A stretch of 7,971 nucleotides of DNA from Roseovarius sp. (GCA_007125415.1 SLDH01000265.1:1-7971), one strand, 5' to 3'. Positions 1 to 7,438 are shown, counted from the first letter of the stretch. A program made the numbers and translations. The notes: generated from the letters alone by a model not told the origin.

Positions 1-341
1 CGACCGTGGCCAAGAATTCCATCGCGGGCTTCCGGGTGCGCGAGGGGATGCCGCTTGGTGCGAAAGTCACGCTGCGCAACAACCGCATGTATGATTTCCT
101 TGACCGTCTGATTACGGTCGCGATGCCGCGCATCCGCGATTTCCGCGGCGTGTCGGGCAAGTCGTTCGACGGACGCGGCAACTATGCCATGGGCATCAAG
201 GAACATATCGTCTTTCCCGAAATCAACTTCGACAAGGTCGACGAAGTCTGGGGAATTGACATTGTCATCGGAACCACGGCGCCGACCGACGCTGAAGCCA
301 AGGCGCTGTTGAAGCATTTCAACATGCCCTTCAACAGCTGA
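1..341 (+). CDS. rplE: 50S ribosomal protein L5, 3' part (truncated by window edge)
   Basis: This is the C-terminal part of ribosomal protein L5, which binds 5S rRNA and helps build the central protuberance of the large subunit. The reading frame is already open at base 3, and 112 residues are visible before the TGA at 339-341. The GTG at 6-8 is an internal valine, not a start. Family-typical stretches include [20 protein letters not shown] and [19 protein letters not shown], and the chain ends [12 protein letters not shown], as expected for an L5 C terminus. Full bacterial L5 is about 180-187 residues, so roughly 70-75 residues lie upstream of the window. rpsN follows after 17 bases, consistent with the spc operon. 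The S8-binding translational control site known near rplE in E. coli would lie outside the window, so it cannot be judged here. Confidence 0.97.
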   Translation, partial: TVAKNSIAGFRVREGMPLGAKVTLRNNRMYDFLDRLITVAMPRIRDFRGVSGKSFDGRGNYAMGIKEHIVFPEINFDKVDEVWGIDIVIGTTAPTDAEAKALLKHFNMPFNS

Positions 342-358
342 GCCGGGGAGGATTATTC

Positions 359-664
359 ATGGCCAAGAAAGCAATGATCGAGCGCGAGAAGAAGCGCCAG
401 AAACTGGTGGAAAAATATGCCGCCAAGCGCGCCGCGCTGAAGGAAATCATCACCGATGAGAGCAAGCCGATGGAAGAGCGGTTCCGTGCGTCTCTCAAGC
501 TTGCACAATTGCCGCGCAACAGTTCGGCCACCCGGCTGCACAACCGCTGCCAGCTGACCGGGCGGCCGCATGCCTATTACCGCAAACTCAAGATAAGCCG
601 GATCGCCCTGCGCGATCTGGGATCTGCCGGGCAGTTGCCCGGTGTCGTGAAATCAAGCTGGTGA
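359..664 (+). CDS. rpsN: 30S ribosomal protein S14, zinc-free (long) type
   Basis: Ribosomal protein S14 is a small-subunit head protein contacting 16S rRNA near S3 and S10. The 101-residue length matches the long type of S14. The Cys-x2-Cys pairs of the short zinc-binding type are absent: the only cysteine is C64 in [11 protein letters not shown]. The C-terminal half (residues about 61-101) carries the family core, including [16 protein letters not shown] and the terminal PGVVKSSW. The N-terminal half is a basic helix (residues about 1-30). The ATG is placed by a strong GGGGAGG (345-351), seven bases before the start. The stop codon overlaps the ribosome-binding site of rpsH (TGAGGAGGG), suggesting close translational linkage. 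Confidence 0.98.
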   Translation: MAKKAMIEREKKRQKLVEKYAAKRAALKEIITDESKPMEERFRASLKLAQLPRNSSATRLHNRCQLTGRPHAYYRKLKISRIALRDLGSAGQLPGVVKSSW

Positions 665-677
665 GGAGGGCTGAGAC

Positions 678-1070
678 ATGAACGATCCAATCGGCGATAT
701 GCTCACCCGCATCCGCAACAGCCAGATGCGCGGCAAGTCCACCGTGATGACACCGGCCTCCAAGATGCGTGAGCGCGTTCTGGAGGTGCTGGTGCAGGAG
801 GGTTACATTCGCGGTTACGAGAAGGTGACGGGTGAGAACGGGCATCCCGCCATCGAGATCAGCCTGAAGTATTTCGACGGCGCTCCCGTCATTCGCGAGA
901 TGAAGCGGGTCTCCAAGCCCGGCCGTCGCGTCTATCTGGGCGTCAATGACATTCCAGCGGTCCGCCAGGGCCTCGGCGTGTCGATCGTCTCCACCTCCAA
1001 GGGTGTGATGTCGGATACAAGCGCACGGAGCCACAATGTGGGTGGTGAAGTGCTCTGCACCATATTCTAG
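678..1070 (+). CDS. rpsH: 30S ribosomal protein S8
   Basis: S8 is a primary 16S rRNA-binding protein of the small subunit. In E. coli it also represses its own operon, but no repressor target can be tested here because the rplE start is missing. The 130-residue product has the N-terminal domain ([15 protein letters not shown] onward) and the C-terminal S8 signature [18 protein letters not shown] at residues 100-117, followed by NVGGEVLC near the end. Length is normal for the family. GAGGAGGG (663-670) lies seven bases before the ATG and fixes the start. It sits 13 bases after rpsN and 11 before rplF. Nothing is odd apart from the slightly unusual terminal residues CTIF. Confidence 0.98.
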   Translation: MNDPIGDMLTRIRNSQMRGKSTVMTPASKMRERVLEVLVQEGYIRGYEKVTGENGHPAIEISLKYFDGAPVIREMKRVSKPGRRVYLGVNDIPAVRQGLGVSIVSTSKGVMSDTSARSHNVGGEVLCTIF

Positions 1071-1081
1071 GAGGGTCGAAC

Positions 1082-1615
1082 ATGTCTCGTATTGGCAAAC
1101 AGCCAGTGGCTCTGCCCGATGGTGTGACCGCCACGATCTCGGGCCAGACGCTTGAGATCAAGGGTCCGAAGGACACGAAATCCTTCACCGCGACCGATGA
1201 CGTGACCATCACCATCGAGGATGGCATTATTTCGGTGGGCCCGCGCGGCAAATCCAAGCGCGCGCGCCAGCAATGGGGTATGACCCGGACGGTCATCGCC
1301 AACATGGTCCATGGTGCCAGGGAGGTCTTCAGGAAAGAGCTTGAAATCCGTGGTGTCGGCTACCGGGCGCAATTGCAAGGCAACACGCTGAAGCTCAACC
1401 TCGGCCTCAGCCATGATGTGGATTTCGAGATCCCCGACGGGGTGACCGTGACCGTTCCCAAACCTACCGAGCTGGTGGTCGAAGGCACGGACAAGCAGGT
1501 CGTCGGACAGGTCGCGGCCAATATCCGTGACTGGCGGCGTCCCGAGCCCTACAAGGGCAAGGGCATCCGCTACAAGGATGAGTATATCTTCCTCAAGGAA
1601 GGCAAGAAGAAGTAA
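1082..1615 (+). CDS. rplF: 50S ribosomal protein L6
   Basis: L6 is a two-domain protein near the base of the L7/L12 stalk and the factor-binding site of the large subunit. At 177 residues it has the usual bacterial length. The start [15 protein letters not shown] is typical. The two repeated beta-rich domains cover about residues 1-82 and 83-177, and the L6 signature [11 protein letters not shown] is at residues 154-164, followed by a lysine-rich end. AGGAGGG (1069-1075) overlaps the last base of the rpsH stop region and sits six bases before the ATG. rplR starts 11 bases after its TAA. Confidence 0.98.
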   Translation: MSRIGKQPVALPDGVTATISGQTLEIKGPKDTKSFTATDDVTITIEDGIISVGPRGKSKRARQQWGMTRTVIANMVHGAREVFRKELEIRGVGYRAQLQGNTLKLNLGLSHDVDFEIPDGVTVTVPKPTELVVEGTDKQVVGQVAANIRDWRRPEPYKGKGIRYKDEYIFLKEGKKK

Positions 1616-1626
1616 GGACGCGACAG

Positions 1627-1983
1627 ATGGCAAACAGCAAAAGACAACTGTTTCTGAAACGCCGCATGCGCGTTCGGAGCAAACTTCGCAAGGTGAACGC
1701 CGGGCGCCCGCGCCTTAGCGTGCACCGTTCGTCGAAGAATATCAGCGTGCAGCTGATCGACGATGTGAACGGCGTGACACTTGCCGCCGCCTCGACCCTC
1801 GAAAAAGATCTGGGCCACGGCAAGAACGACATGGCCGCCGCCATGAAGGTAGGGACCGCAATCGCGGAACGCGCTCGGAAAGCAGGCGTGAAGGAAGCCT
1901 ATTTCGACCGTGGTGGCTTCATTTATCATGGCCGCGTCAAGGCCTTGGCCGATGCCGCTCGTGAGGGTGGCCTGAAGATCTGA
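1627..1983 (+). CDS. rplR: 50S ribosomal protein L18
   Basis: L18 binds 5S rRNA together with L5 and mediates its attachment to the large subunit. The product is 118 residues, the normal size. It has a basic N-terminal tail ([18 protein letters not shown]) and the conserved C-terminal core around residues 93-116, [19 protein letters not shown]. The ribosome-binding site is weaker than its neighbours': AAGGA at 1614-1618, overlapping the rplF stop codon, eight bases before the ATG. After the TGA the normally tight operon spacing opens to 112 bases, with a hairpin, before rpsE. Confidence 0.97.
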   Translation: MANSKRQLFLKRRMRVRSKLRKVNAGRPRLSVHRSSKNISVQLIDDVNGVTLAAASTLEKDLGHGKNDMAAAMKVGTAIAERARKAGVKEAYFDRGGFIYHGRVKALADAAREGGLKI

Positions 1984-1988
1984 CGTGC

Positions 1989-2010
1989 AAAGGGCCTTTA
2001 GGGGCCCTTT
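1989..2010 (+). terminator. Hairpin in the rplR-rpsE gap (attenuator- or terminator-like)
   Basis: AAAGGGCC (1989-1996) and GGCCCTTT (2003-2010) are perfect reverse complements, with a six-base loop TTTAGG. The stem begins six bases after the rplR stop. Only three Ts close the stem and the next bases are CGATG, so there is no real U tract. Complete termination is unlikely because rpsE, rpmD and the upstream genes form one operon. It may be a partial terminator, a processing or stability element for the rplR 3' end, or a site of translational uncoupling. The structure is seen in sequence; its role is inferred. Confidence 0.5.
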
Positions 2011-2095
2011 CGATGATCCGGGCGATGGCTTTGCGCCGCTGCACCGGGATCGGATTGACAAGGGCAGAGCGCCCGTTGAAAGAAGGACGCCACGC

Positions 2096-2677
2096 ATGGC
2101 AAGAGATGACAACCGAAACCGCGGCCGCGACCGCGACGAAACGCCGGAATTCGCCGACCGCCTCGTGGCGATCAACCGCGTCTCCAAGACCGTGAAGGGT
2201 GGCAAGCGTTTCGGCTTTGCAGCCCTGGTGGTCGTGGGGGATCAGAAAGGCCGTGTCGGCTTTGGCAAGGGCAAGGCCAAGGAGGTGCCCGAGGCGATCC
2301 GCAAGGCCACCGAGCAGGCCAAACGCCAGATGATCCGCGTGCCGCTGCGCGAGGGCCGCACCCTGCATCACGACATGAAGGGTCGGCACGGTGCCGGCAA
2401 GGTGGTGATGCGCACCGCACCGCAGGGAACCGGAATCATCGCCGGTGGTCCGATGCGGGCCGTTTTCGAGATGCTCGGCGTGCAGGATGTGGTGGCAAAA
2501 TCGGTCGGAACGCAGAACCCCTACAACATGATCCGCGCAACCATGGACGGCCTGACTCATCAATCGAGCCCCCGGATGGTGGCGCAGCGGCGTGGCAAGA
2601 AAGTGGCGGACATCCTGGGCAAGGGCGATGCGCCGACGGCCGCTCCCGAGGCGCCGGCCGAGTCTGCAGAGGCGTAA
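2096..2677 (+). CDS. rpsE: 30S ribosomal protein S5
   Basis: S5 lies at the mRNA entry side of the small subunit and affects decoding fidelity; the family is a known site of spectinomycin resistance. The start is ATG 2096 because AGAAGGA (2081-2087) sits eight bases upstream and the protein from there begins like its relatives. The open frame reaches back to 1985 but that extension is not S5-like. The product is 193 residues, against 167 in E. coli. The excess is a charged N terminus ([13 protein letters not shown], residues 3-15) and an Ala/Pro/Glu tail (residues about 179-193). The loop KGGKRF (34-39), [17 protein letters not shown] (52-68) and [15 protein letters not shown] (111-125) are family core motifs. 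It is followed 12 bases later by rpmD. Confidence 0.97.
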   Translation: MARDDNRNRGRDRDETPEFADRLVAINRVSKTVKGGKRFGFAALVVVGDQKGRVGFGKGKAKEVPEAIRKATEQAKRQMIRVPLREGRTLHHDMKGRHGAGKVVMRTAPQGTGIIAGGPMRAVFEMLGVQDVVAKSVGTQNPYNMIRATMDGLTHQSSPRMVAQRRGKKVADILGKGDAPTAAPEAPAESAEA

Positions 2678-2689
2678 GGAGAAAGAGCA

Positions 2690-2878
2690 ATGGCAAAAAC
2701 CATCGTCGTCAAGCAGATAGGGTCGCCGATCCGCCGCCCAAAGGACCAGCGTGCCACACTTGTCGGGCTGGGCCTGAACAAGATGCACAAGACCCGCGAG
2801 TTGGAGGACACACCCTCGGTGCGCGGGATGATCGCCAAGATCCCGCATATGGTCGAGATCATAGAGGAGAAGGGCTGA
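2690..2878 (+). CDS. rpmD: 50S ribosomal protein L30
   Basis: L30 is a small large-subunit protein. The product has 62 residues, close to the bacterial norm of about 60. Family features are [20 protein letters not shown] (residues 4-23), then [20 protein letters not shown], and a C-terminal strand MVEIIEE. AAGGAGA (2676-2682), overlapping the rpsE stop, lies seven bases before the ATG. This is the last gene of the first co-directional block. In most bacteria rplO follows at once, but here two palindromes, a terminator and a reverse-strand gene come next. Confidence 0.96.
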   Translation: MAKTIVVKQIGSPIRRPKDQRATLVGLGLNKMHKTRELEDTPSVRGMIAKIPHMVEIIEEKG

Positions 2879-2881
2879 GCG

Positions 2882-2928
2882 CCGTTTTCTTTGAAAGAAA
2901 ACGGACCGGAAACTTTTGAAGTTTCCGG
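2882..2928. repeat. Twin adjacent palindromes downstream of rpmD
   Basis: Two perfect inverted repeats lie end to end, one base apart. The first has arms CCGTTTTCTTT (2882-2892) and AAAGAAAACGG (2894-2904), nominally 11 bp around a single central base; as RNA the last pairs would open to form a small loop. The second has arms CCGGAAACTT (2906-2915) and AAGTTTCCGG (2919-2928) around TTG. The centres resemble each other (CTTTGAAAG and CTTTTGAAG). Neither is followed by a U tract. Both begin within 30 bases of the rpmD stop. They could be an mRNA 3'-end stabiliser, part of a compound terminator, or a dispersed palindromic element of REP type; the sequence alone does not decide. Confidence 0.75.
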
Positions 2929-2938
2929 CGCCCCTCCG

Positions 2939-2968
2939 AAGCCCCGGCCAGAAATGGGCGGGGTTTTC
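2939..2968 (+). terminator. Rho-independent-type terminator after rpmD
   Basis: CCCCG (2942-2946) pairs with CGGGG (2959-2963). Two further G-C pairs form inside after a bulged G, and AA (2939-2940) can pair with the Ts outside. The stem is followed at once by TTTTC (2964-2968) and then further T/A-rich sequence. In the opposite direction the stem is followed by CTTCGG, with no T run, so it reads as a rightward terminator for the transcript ending with rpmD. It lies between rpmD and the convergent reverse-strand gene. Likely function is inferred from structure and position. Confidence 0.7.
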
Positions 2969-3030
2969 ATATTTCAAGCCGCGAGTCTGGCCTCGTCCTG
3001 GATGCCGGTCTCGCAATCAGCGCATGCCGT

Positions 3031-3651
3031 TCAATCTATGCTGCGCGGGCTGCAAACCCGGCTGTAGATCCTGTAACCTTGGATCAGCCGGGGCAGGCCC
3101 ATGGCCTCGCCCCCCGGATCGAACGGTGTGTCGGCGGCAGGTTCCAGGACCAGCCGCGCCGTCTGACAGATCGCCAGCGGAACGACCAGGCTGGCCTCTT
3201 GCTGCTCGATCAGGCTGCGAAGATCGATCAGATGACCTGCCTTCGTGCCAAGGCCCCGCGTCGCAAACCGCAAGGGCTGGTCGATTTCATGGGTTTCGGT
3301 TCCCGTGCCGAAAAGATGTTCCTCCCCCTGCCAGCGCGCGCCATGGGCAAAGCGCAGCCTGTAGCTGCCGGGAGGCACGAGCACCTGAAAGAAATCACCG
3401 CCCCGGATATAGGCGGTCAACGTCACCTTGCGCGTCTCACGCTTCACAAGCGTGAGGTGATAATCCGACCCCGGCGCTGTCTTCACCTGCAACGGAAAGA
3501 CGGCCGGCAACGGGCTGCGCAACCAGATGAGGCCGGTTTGTGGCCTTGCGCTCTGATCAGCGCCATGAGCCATACCCAAGGGCAAGAGCAGCATCCCGCA
3601 AGCGAGCGCGCGGAATGTAGCGATGAGCATATCCAGAGTGCGTTGAGCCAT
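3031..3651 (-). CDS. Predicted exported protein of unknown function
   Basis: I do not recognise a named family. From ATG at 3649-3651 the product is 206 residues. It begins with a likely signal peptide: arginines at 4 and 14, a hydrophobic core [13 protein letters not shown] and a possible AHG cleavage site near residue 30. The mature part looks beta-rich, with the most constrained-looking block at residues about 64-115 ([20 protein letters not shown], then [15 protein letters not shown] and WQGEEHLFG). There are only two mature cysteines, C162 and C200, which could form a periplasmic disulfide. Starts at 3657 (ATG) or 3678 (GTG) are also possible, and none has a clear Shine-Dalgarno site, so the exact start is uncertain. 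It is antisense to the operon, between rpmD and rplO. The overlapping forward frames lack recognisable features and look like shadows. Confidence 0.72.
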   Translation of the reverse strand: MAQRTLDMLIATFRALACGMLLLPLGMAHGADQSARPQTGLIWLRSPLPAVFPLQVKTAPGSDYHLTLVKRETRKVTLTAYIRGGDFFQVLVPPGSYRLRFAHGARWQGEEHLFGTGTETHEIDQPLRFATRGLGTKAGHLIDLRSLIEQQEASLVVPLAICQTARLVLEPAADTPFDPGGEAMGLPRLIQGYRIYSRVCSPRSID

Positions 3652-3729
3652 GGGCATGTGATAACACAAGGCTTGCACAGGCTGTAGGGAGGCTGCCGCA
3701 CATGCGGCGGATTTGCGGGATCATTGGCC

Positions 3730-3758
3730 TTGATCGTCCTGCCAATCGGTTCTATACG
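3730..3758 (+). promoter_or_regulatory. Candidate sigma70-type promoter for rplO-secY-adk
   Basis: TTGATC (3730-3735) and TATACG (3753-3758) are separated by exactly 17 bases; each matches the consensus at four of six positions. A transcript would start near 3765 and carry a leader of about 90 bases before rplO. The position is sensible: it lies upstream of the start of the reverse-strand gene and after the terminator that closes the rpmD transcript, so rplO, secY and adk need their own promoter. A 5-bp hairpin GTGGC/GCCAC (3765-3779) would sit at the extreme 5' end. Confidence 0.5.
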
Positions 3759-3807
3759 CCGCCGGTGGCGCAAGGCCACGCGATTCACAATCAAGTCATG
3801 CCGTGGT

Positions 3808-3832
3808 TGACCCCATTCCGCTTCGGGGGTCA
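3808..3832 (+). promoter_or_regulatory. Leader hairpin just upstream of the rplO ribosome-binding site
   Basis: TGACCCC (3808-3814) pairs perfectly with GGGGTCA (3826-3832) around an 11-base loop that contains a possible internal CCG/CGG pairing. The stem ends ten bases before the CAGGAGA ribosome-binding site of rplO, so it could influence translation initiation or bind a regulatory ribosomal protein. No known leader motif was recognised; function is inferred from position only. Confidence 0.35.
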
Positions 3833-3854
3833 CATCCGGCTCAGGAGAAGCGAT

Positions 3855-4328
3855 ATGAAACTCAACGAACTGCGCGACAATGACGGCGCGACGAAGAAAC
3901 GCAAGCGCGTTGGCCGTGGACCGGGCTCGGGCACGGGCAAGACCGCCGGACGCGGCATCAAGGGTCAGAAATCCCGTTCGGGCGTGGCAATCAAGGGCTA
4001 TGAAGGCGGGCAGATGCCGATTTACCAGCGCCTGCCGAAACGCGGTTTCAACAAGCCCAACCGCAAGAAATTCGCCGTGGTCAATCTCGGCCTCATTCAG
4101 AAATTCGTCGATGACGGCAAGCTCGATGCGGCGCAGCCCATCACCGAGGATGTGCTGGTGGCTTCCGGCCTCGTGCGCCGCAAGCTCGATGGCGTGCGCG
4201 TGCTGGCCAAGGGTGACATCACCACCAAGCTCATGCTGGACGTGACCGGAGCATCCAGAACCGCCATCGAAGCGGTAGAGAAGGCGGGCGGGTCACTCAC
4301 GGTAACAACCGCGCAGGCGTCGGAATAA
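3855..4328 (+). CDS. rplO: 50S ribosomal protein L15
   Basis: L15 is a large-subunit protein that binds 23S rRNA through a basic, glycine-rich N-terminal arm and is needed late in assembly. From ATG 3855 the product has 157 residues, normal for the family. The arm [18 protein letters not shown] (residues 17-34) and [18 protein letters not shown] (residues 48-65) are typical, and the C-terminal L15 signature covers about residues 114-146. CAGGAGA (3842-3848), six bases upstream, selects this start. An in-frame ATG at 3702 also has a ribosome-binding site but would add 51 residues with no L15 character. The gene heads the second block, followed by secY after 111 bases. Confidence 0.96.
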   Translation: MKLNELRDNDGATKKRKRVGRGPGSGTGKTAGRGIKGQKSRSGVAIKGYEGGQMPIYQRLPKRGFNKPNRKKFAVVNLGLIQKFVDDGKLDAAQPITEDVLVASGLVRRKLDGVRVLAKGDITTKLMLDVTGASRTAIEAVEKAGGSLTVTTAQASE

Positions 4329-4381
4329 GAGGTTGTGAGCGGGCGGCACGCCGCTTACATAGAGACCTAGTTTTCCAAAAC

Positions 4382-4421
4382 ACGCCGCCTGGCCGGAAAA
4401 CGGCTTGGGCGGCGTTGTCTT
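4382..4421 (+). terminator. Branched hairpin between rplO and secY
   Basis: ACGCCGCC (4382-4389) pairs with GGCGGCGT (4408-4415). Inside it GCCG (4392-4395) pairs with CGGC (4401-4404) around GAAAA, giving an outer 8-bp stem, an internal loop and a 4-bp inner stem. It is followed by TGTCTT, an imperfect U tract. This resembles a weak intrinsic terminator. Because secY has no obvious promoter of its own in the short remaining space, partial readthrough that lowers secY relative to rplO is a plausible role. It ends about 25 bases before the secY start. Confidence 0.5.
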
Positions 4422-4439
4422 AAAACAGAAGAGAGCCGC

Positions 4440-5800
<1,361 letters not shown>

Positions 5801-5804
<4 letters not shown>

Positions 5805-6379
5805 ATATCATACTTCTCGGACCGCCCGGGGCCGGCAAGGGCACTCAGGCTCAGATTCTCGTGGACCGACGCAACATGATCCAGCTGTCCACCGGCGACA
5901 TGTTGCGCGAGGCAAAGGACAGCGGAACCGAGATGGGCCGGATCGTGGCCGATGTGATGGCGCGGGGCGATCTGGTGACCGATGAGATCGTGATCGGGTT
6001 GATCCGGGAGAAGCTTCTCGGCGACAAGGCGGGCGGCTTCATCTTCGACGGGTTTCCGCGGACGCTCGCGCAGGCCGATGCGCTGGCCGAGCTTCTGGAC
6101 GAAAATGGCGAGACGCTGGATGCGGTGATCGAGATGCAGGTCGATGACGAAACGCTGGTCAAGCGCATCGTCGGCCGCGCCGCCGATGCCGCCGCTGCCG
6201 GACAGCCGGTTCGCGCCGATGACAATGAGGAAAGCGTCCGGCACCGGCTGATGGAATATTACAAGAAGACAGCGCCACTCATCGGGTATTACCACGCCAA
6301 GGGGCAGTTGAAATCGCTCGACGGTTTGGGCGAGATTGATGCTGTGGCCGCTGCAATCGCTGCCGCACTCGACGGCTGA
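5801..6379 (+). CDS. adk: Adenylate kinase, short-LID form
   Basis: Adenylate kinase converts ATP and AMP to two ADP in the cytoplasm and balances the adenylate pool. The 192-residue chain shows the P-loop GPPGAGKGT (residues 7-15), the AMP-binding LSTGDMLR (29-36), and the family signature FIFDGFPRT (80-88). Arginines of the closing region are present (R138, R147, R149). The LID, about residues 125-140 ([17 protein letters not shown]), is short. The longer lid of the E. coli enzyme, and the four-Cys zinc lid of some Gram-positive enzymes, are missing; there is no cysteine at all. This is a known form in alphaproteobacteria, not a deletion defect. AAAGGGA (5784-5790), within the end of secY, can serve as ribosome-binding site. 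The secY-adk pairing is common. Confidence 0.98.
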
Positions 6380-6422
6380 AAAGCATGTCTCCGCTGCCTT
6401 TGCCATGTACAGGCGGCAGGGG

Positions 6423-6451
6423 TTGACGCTCCTGGCAATTCCCCCTAGACG
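6423..6451 (+). promoter_or_regulatory. Candidate promoter of the alpha operon (rpsM-rpsK-rpoA)
   Basis: TTGACG (6423-6428) is followed after 17 bases by TAGACG (6446-6451). The -35 box matches the consensus at five of six positions. The -10 is weak by the E. coli standard, but a strong TTGAC with a TAGA-type -10 is a pattern I associate with growth-linked promoters in Rhodobacterales. Transcription would start near 6458, giving a leader of about 146 bases before rpsM. The 224-base gap after adk is the longest between co-directional genes here, which supports a new transcription start. Confidence 0.6.
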
Positions 6452-6524
6452 ACACCATCTGACACGAAAATGATTCCCTGACGGGTCGCGCCCGCCTGCG
6501 AATCGATCACCTGAATTCAACTTC

Positions 6525-6583
6525 GGCCCGGAGCGTCAGCCTCGGGCCTGTGTTGTGAAAAAAGGGTCTGGCGTTACGGACCC
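6525..6583 (+). promoter_or_regulatory. Structured leader of rpsM with two hairpins
   Basis: Two stems lie in the leader. The first is GGCCCG (6525-6530) with CGGGCC (6543-6548), loop of 12 bases. The second is GGGTCTG (6564-6570) with CGGACCC (6577-6583), including one G-T pair, loop GCGTTA. A run of six As and three Gs (from 6558) lies between them and overlaps the second stem. The second stem ends seven bases before the AAGGA ribosome-binding site of rpsM. In E. coli the alpha operon leader is controlled by S4, but rpsD is not visible here; no S4-type pseudoknot was identified. A role in autogenous control is only an inference. Confidence 0.35.
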
Positions 6584-6603
6584 GCAACGAAAGGACATCT
6601 CAC

Positions 6604-6972
6604 GTGGCACGTATCGCCGGCGTCAACATTCCCACCAACAAGCGGGTGCCCGTCGCCCTGACCTACATCACCGGAATCGGCCCATCTTCGGCCAGATCGA
6701 TCTGCGAGGCCGTGAATATCGATCCGGCGCGCCGGGTTAACGAGCTCTCCGATACCGAGCTTGTCGCCGTTCGCGAGCATATCGACGCGAATTTCACCGT
6801 CGAGGGTGATCTGCGGCGTGATGTGCAGATGAACATCAAGCGCCTGATGGATCTGGGCTGCTACCGTGGCCTGCGCCATCGTCGCAACCTGCCTGTTCGT
6901 GGTCAGCGCACCCACACCAATGCTCGCACCCGCAAAGGCCCCGCAAAGGCCATTGCCGGCAAGAAGAAGTAA
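6604..6972 (+). CDS. rpsM: 30S ribosomal protein S13
   Basis: S13 sits in the head of the small subunit and contacts the P-site tRNA and large-subunit bridges. The 122-residue product opens with [14 protein letters not shown], has the helix-hairpin-like TGIG at 23-26, and carries the S13 signature [16 protein letters not shown] (residues 88-103), followed by a lysine-rich tail. The start is GTG at 6604, the only non-ATG start among the confident genes here. It is set by AAGGA (6591-6595) eight bases upstream and by the typical first residues; no ATG is available nearby in frame. First gene of the alpha operon; rpsK follows after 15 bases. Confidence 0.97.
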   Translation: MARIAGVNIPTNKRVPVALTYITGIGPSSARSICEAVNIDPARRVNELSDTELVAVREHIDANFTVEGDLRRDVQMNIKRLMDLGCYRGLRHRRNLPVRGQRTHTNARTRKGPAKAIAGKKK

Positions 6973-6987
6973 GGGAGGGCTGCACCA

Positions 6988-7374
6988 ATGGCACAACGTC
7001 CCCGCCAGAAGAAGAAGGTTTCCAAGAACATAGCCACCGGCGTGGCCCATGTGAATTCTTCCTTCAACAACACCAAGATCCTGATCTCCGATGTTCAGGG
7101 TAATGCCATCGCCTGGTCCTCAGCCGGCACCATGGGCTTCAAGGGATCGCGCAAATCGACCCCCTATGCCGCACAGATGGCCGCCGAAGATGCTGGCAGA
7201 AAGGCGCAGGAACATGGCATGAAAACCCTCGAGGTCGAGGTTCAGGGCCCCGGCTCCGGCCGGGAAAGCGCGCTGCGCGCCCTGGCCGCGGTGGGCTTCA
7301 ACATCACGTCCATCCGCGATGTCACGCCGATTGCGCATAATGGCTGCCGCCCGCCGAAACGCCGCCGGGTCTGA
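6988..7374 (+). CDS. rpsK: 30S ribosomal protein S11
   Basis: S11 lies on the platform of the small subunit, near the mRNA exit region and the E site. The 128-residue product matches the family length. Recognisable parts are the basic N terminus, [15 protein letters not shown] (residues 21-35), [20 protein letters not shown] (44-63), [15 protein letters not shown] (85-99), and the conserved end [23 protein letters not shown] (6972-6979), which overlaps the rpsM stop, is eight bases before the ATG. After its TGA a 111-base gap with a strong hairpin precedes rpoA. Confidence 0.98.
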   Translation: MAQRPRQKKKVSKNIATGVAHVNSSFNNTKILISDVQGNAIAWSSAGTMGFKGSRKSTPYAAQMAAEDAGRKAQEHGMKTLEVEVQGPGSGRESALRALAAVGFNITSIRDVTPIAHNGCRPPKRRRV

Positions 7375-7387
7375 GCCGTTTTCTATC

Positions 7388-7418
7388 CAGGGGCCGCGTG
7401 ATGCAGCGCGGTCCCCTG
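7388..7418 (+). terminator. Strong hairpin between rpsK and rpoA (attenuator-like)
   Basis: CAGGGGCCGCG (7388-7398) pairs with CGCGG (7407-7411) and CCCCTG (7413-7418), 11 pairs with one bulged T at 7412 and an eight-base loop TGATGCAG. It begins 13 bases after the rpsK stop. Following bases are TCGTCATTATAA, so there is no proper U tract. Full termination is therefore doubtful. It may act as partial attenuation, as a barrier to 3' decay of rpsM-rpsK mRNA, or as an RNase processing site that uncouples rpoA from the ribosomal-protein genes. Confidence 0.55.
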
Positions 7419-7438
7419 TCGTCATTATAACCTCGGGC

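Noticed and set aside
2055..2083. TTGACA in the rplR-rpsE gap as a promoter
   Set aside because: The -35 is perfect, but the hexamer 17 bases on is GAAAGA, and it overlaps the rpsE ribosome-binding site, so the transcript would lack it.
1985..2095. Upstream in-frame extension of rpsE
   Set aside because: The extension contains the hairpin, lacks S5 similarity, and the ATG at 2096 has a well-placed AGAAGGA.
1937..3016. Open frame of 359 codons on the minus strand across rpsE and rpmD
   Set aside because: It is antisense to clear S5 and L30 genes and crosses the terminator and palindromes; the translation has no family features.
3079..3687. Forward-strand open frame of 202 codons overlapping the reverse-strand gene
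   Set aside because: The reverse frame has a signal peptide and organised hydrophobic/beta pattern, while the forward translation is featureless. Only one of the two is likely real, and the reverse is preferred.
7426..7431. TATAAC as a -10 box for rpoA
   Set aside because: It matches the consensus at five of six positions, but no -35-like hexamer lies at 16-18 bases upstream; that position is occupied by the hairpin (GCAGCG).
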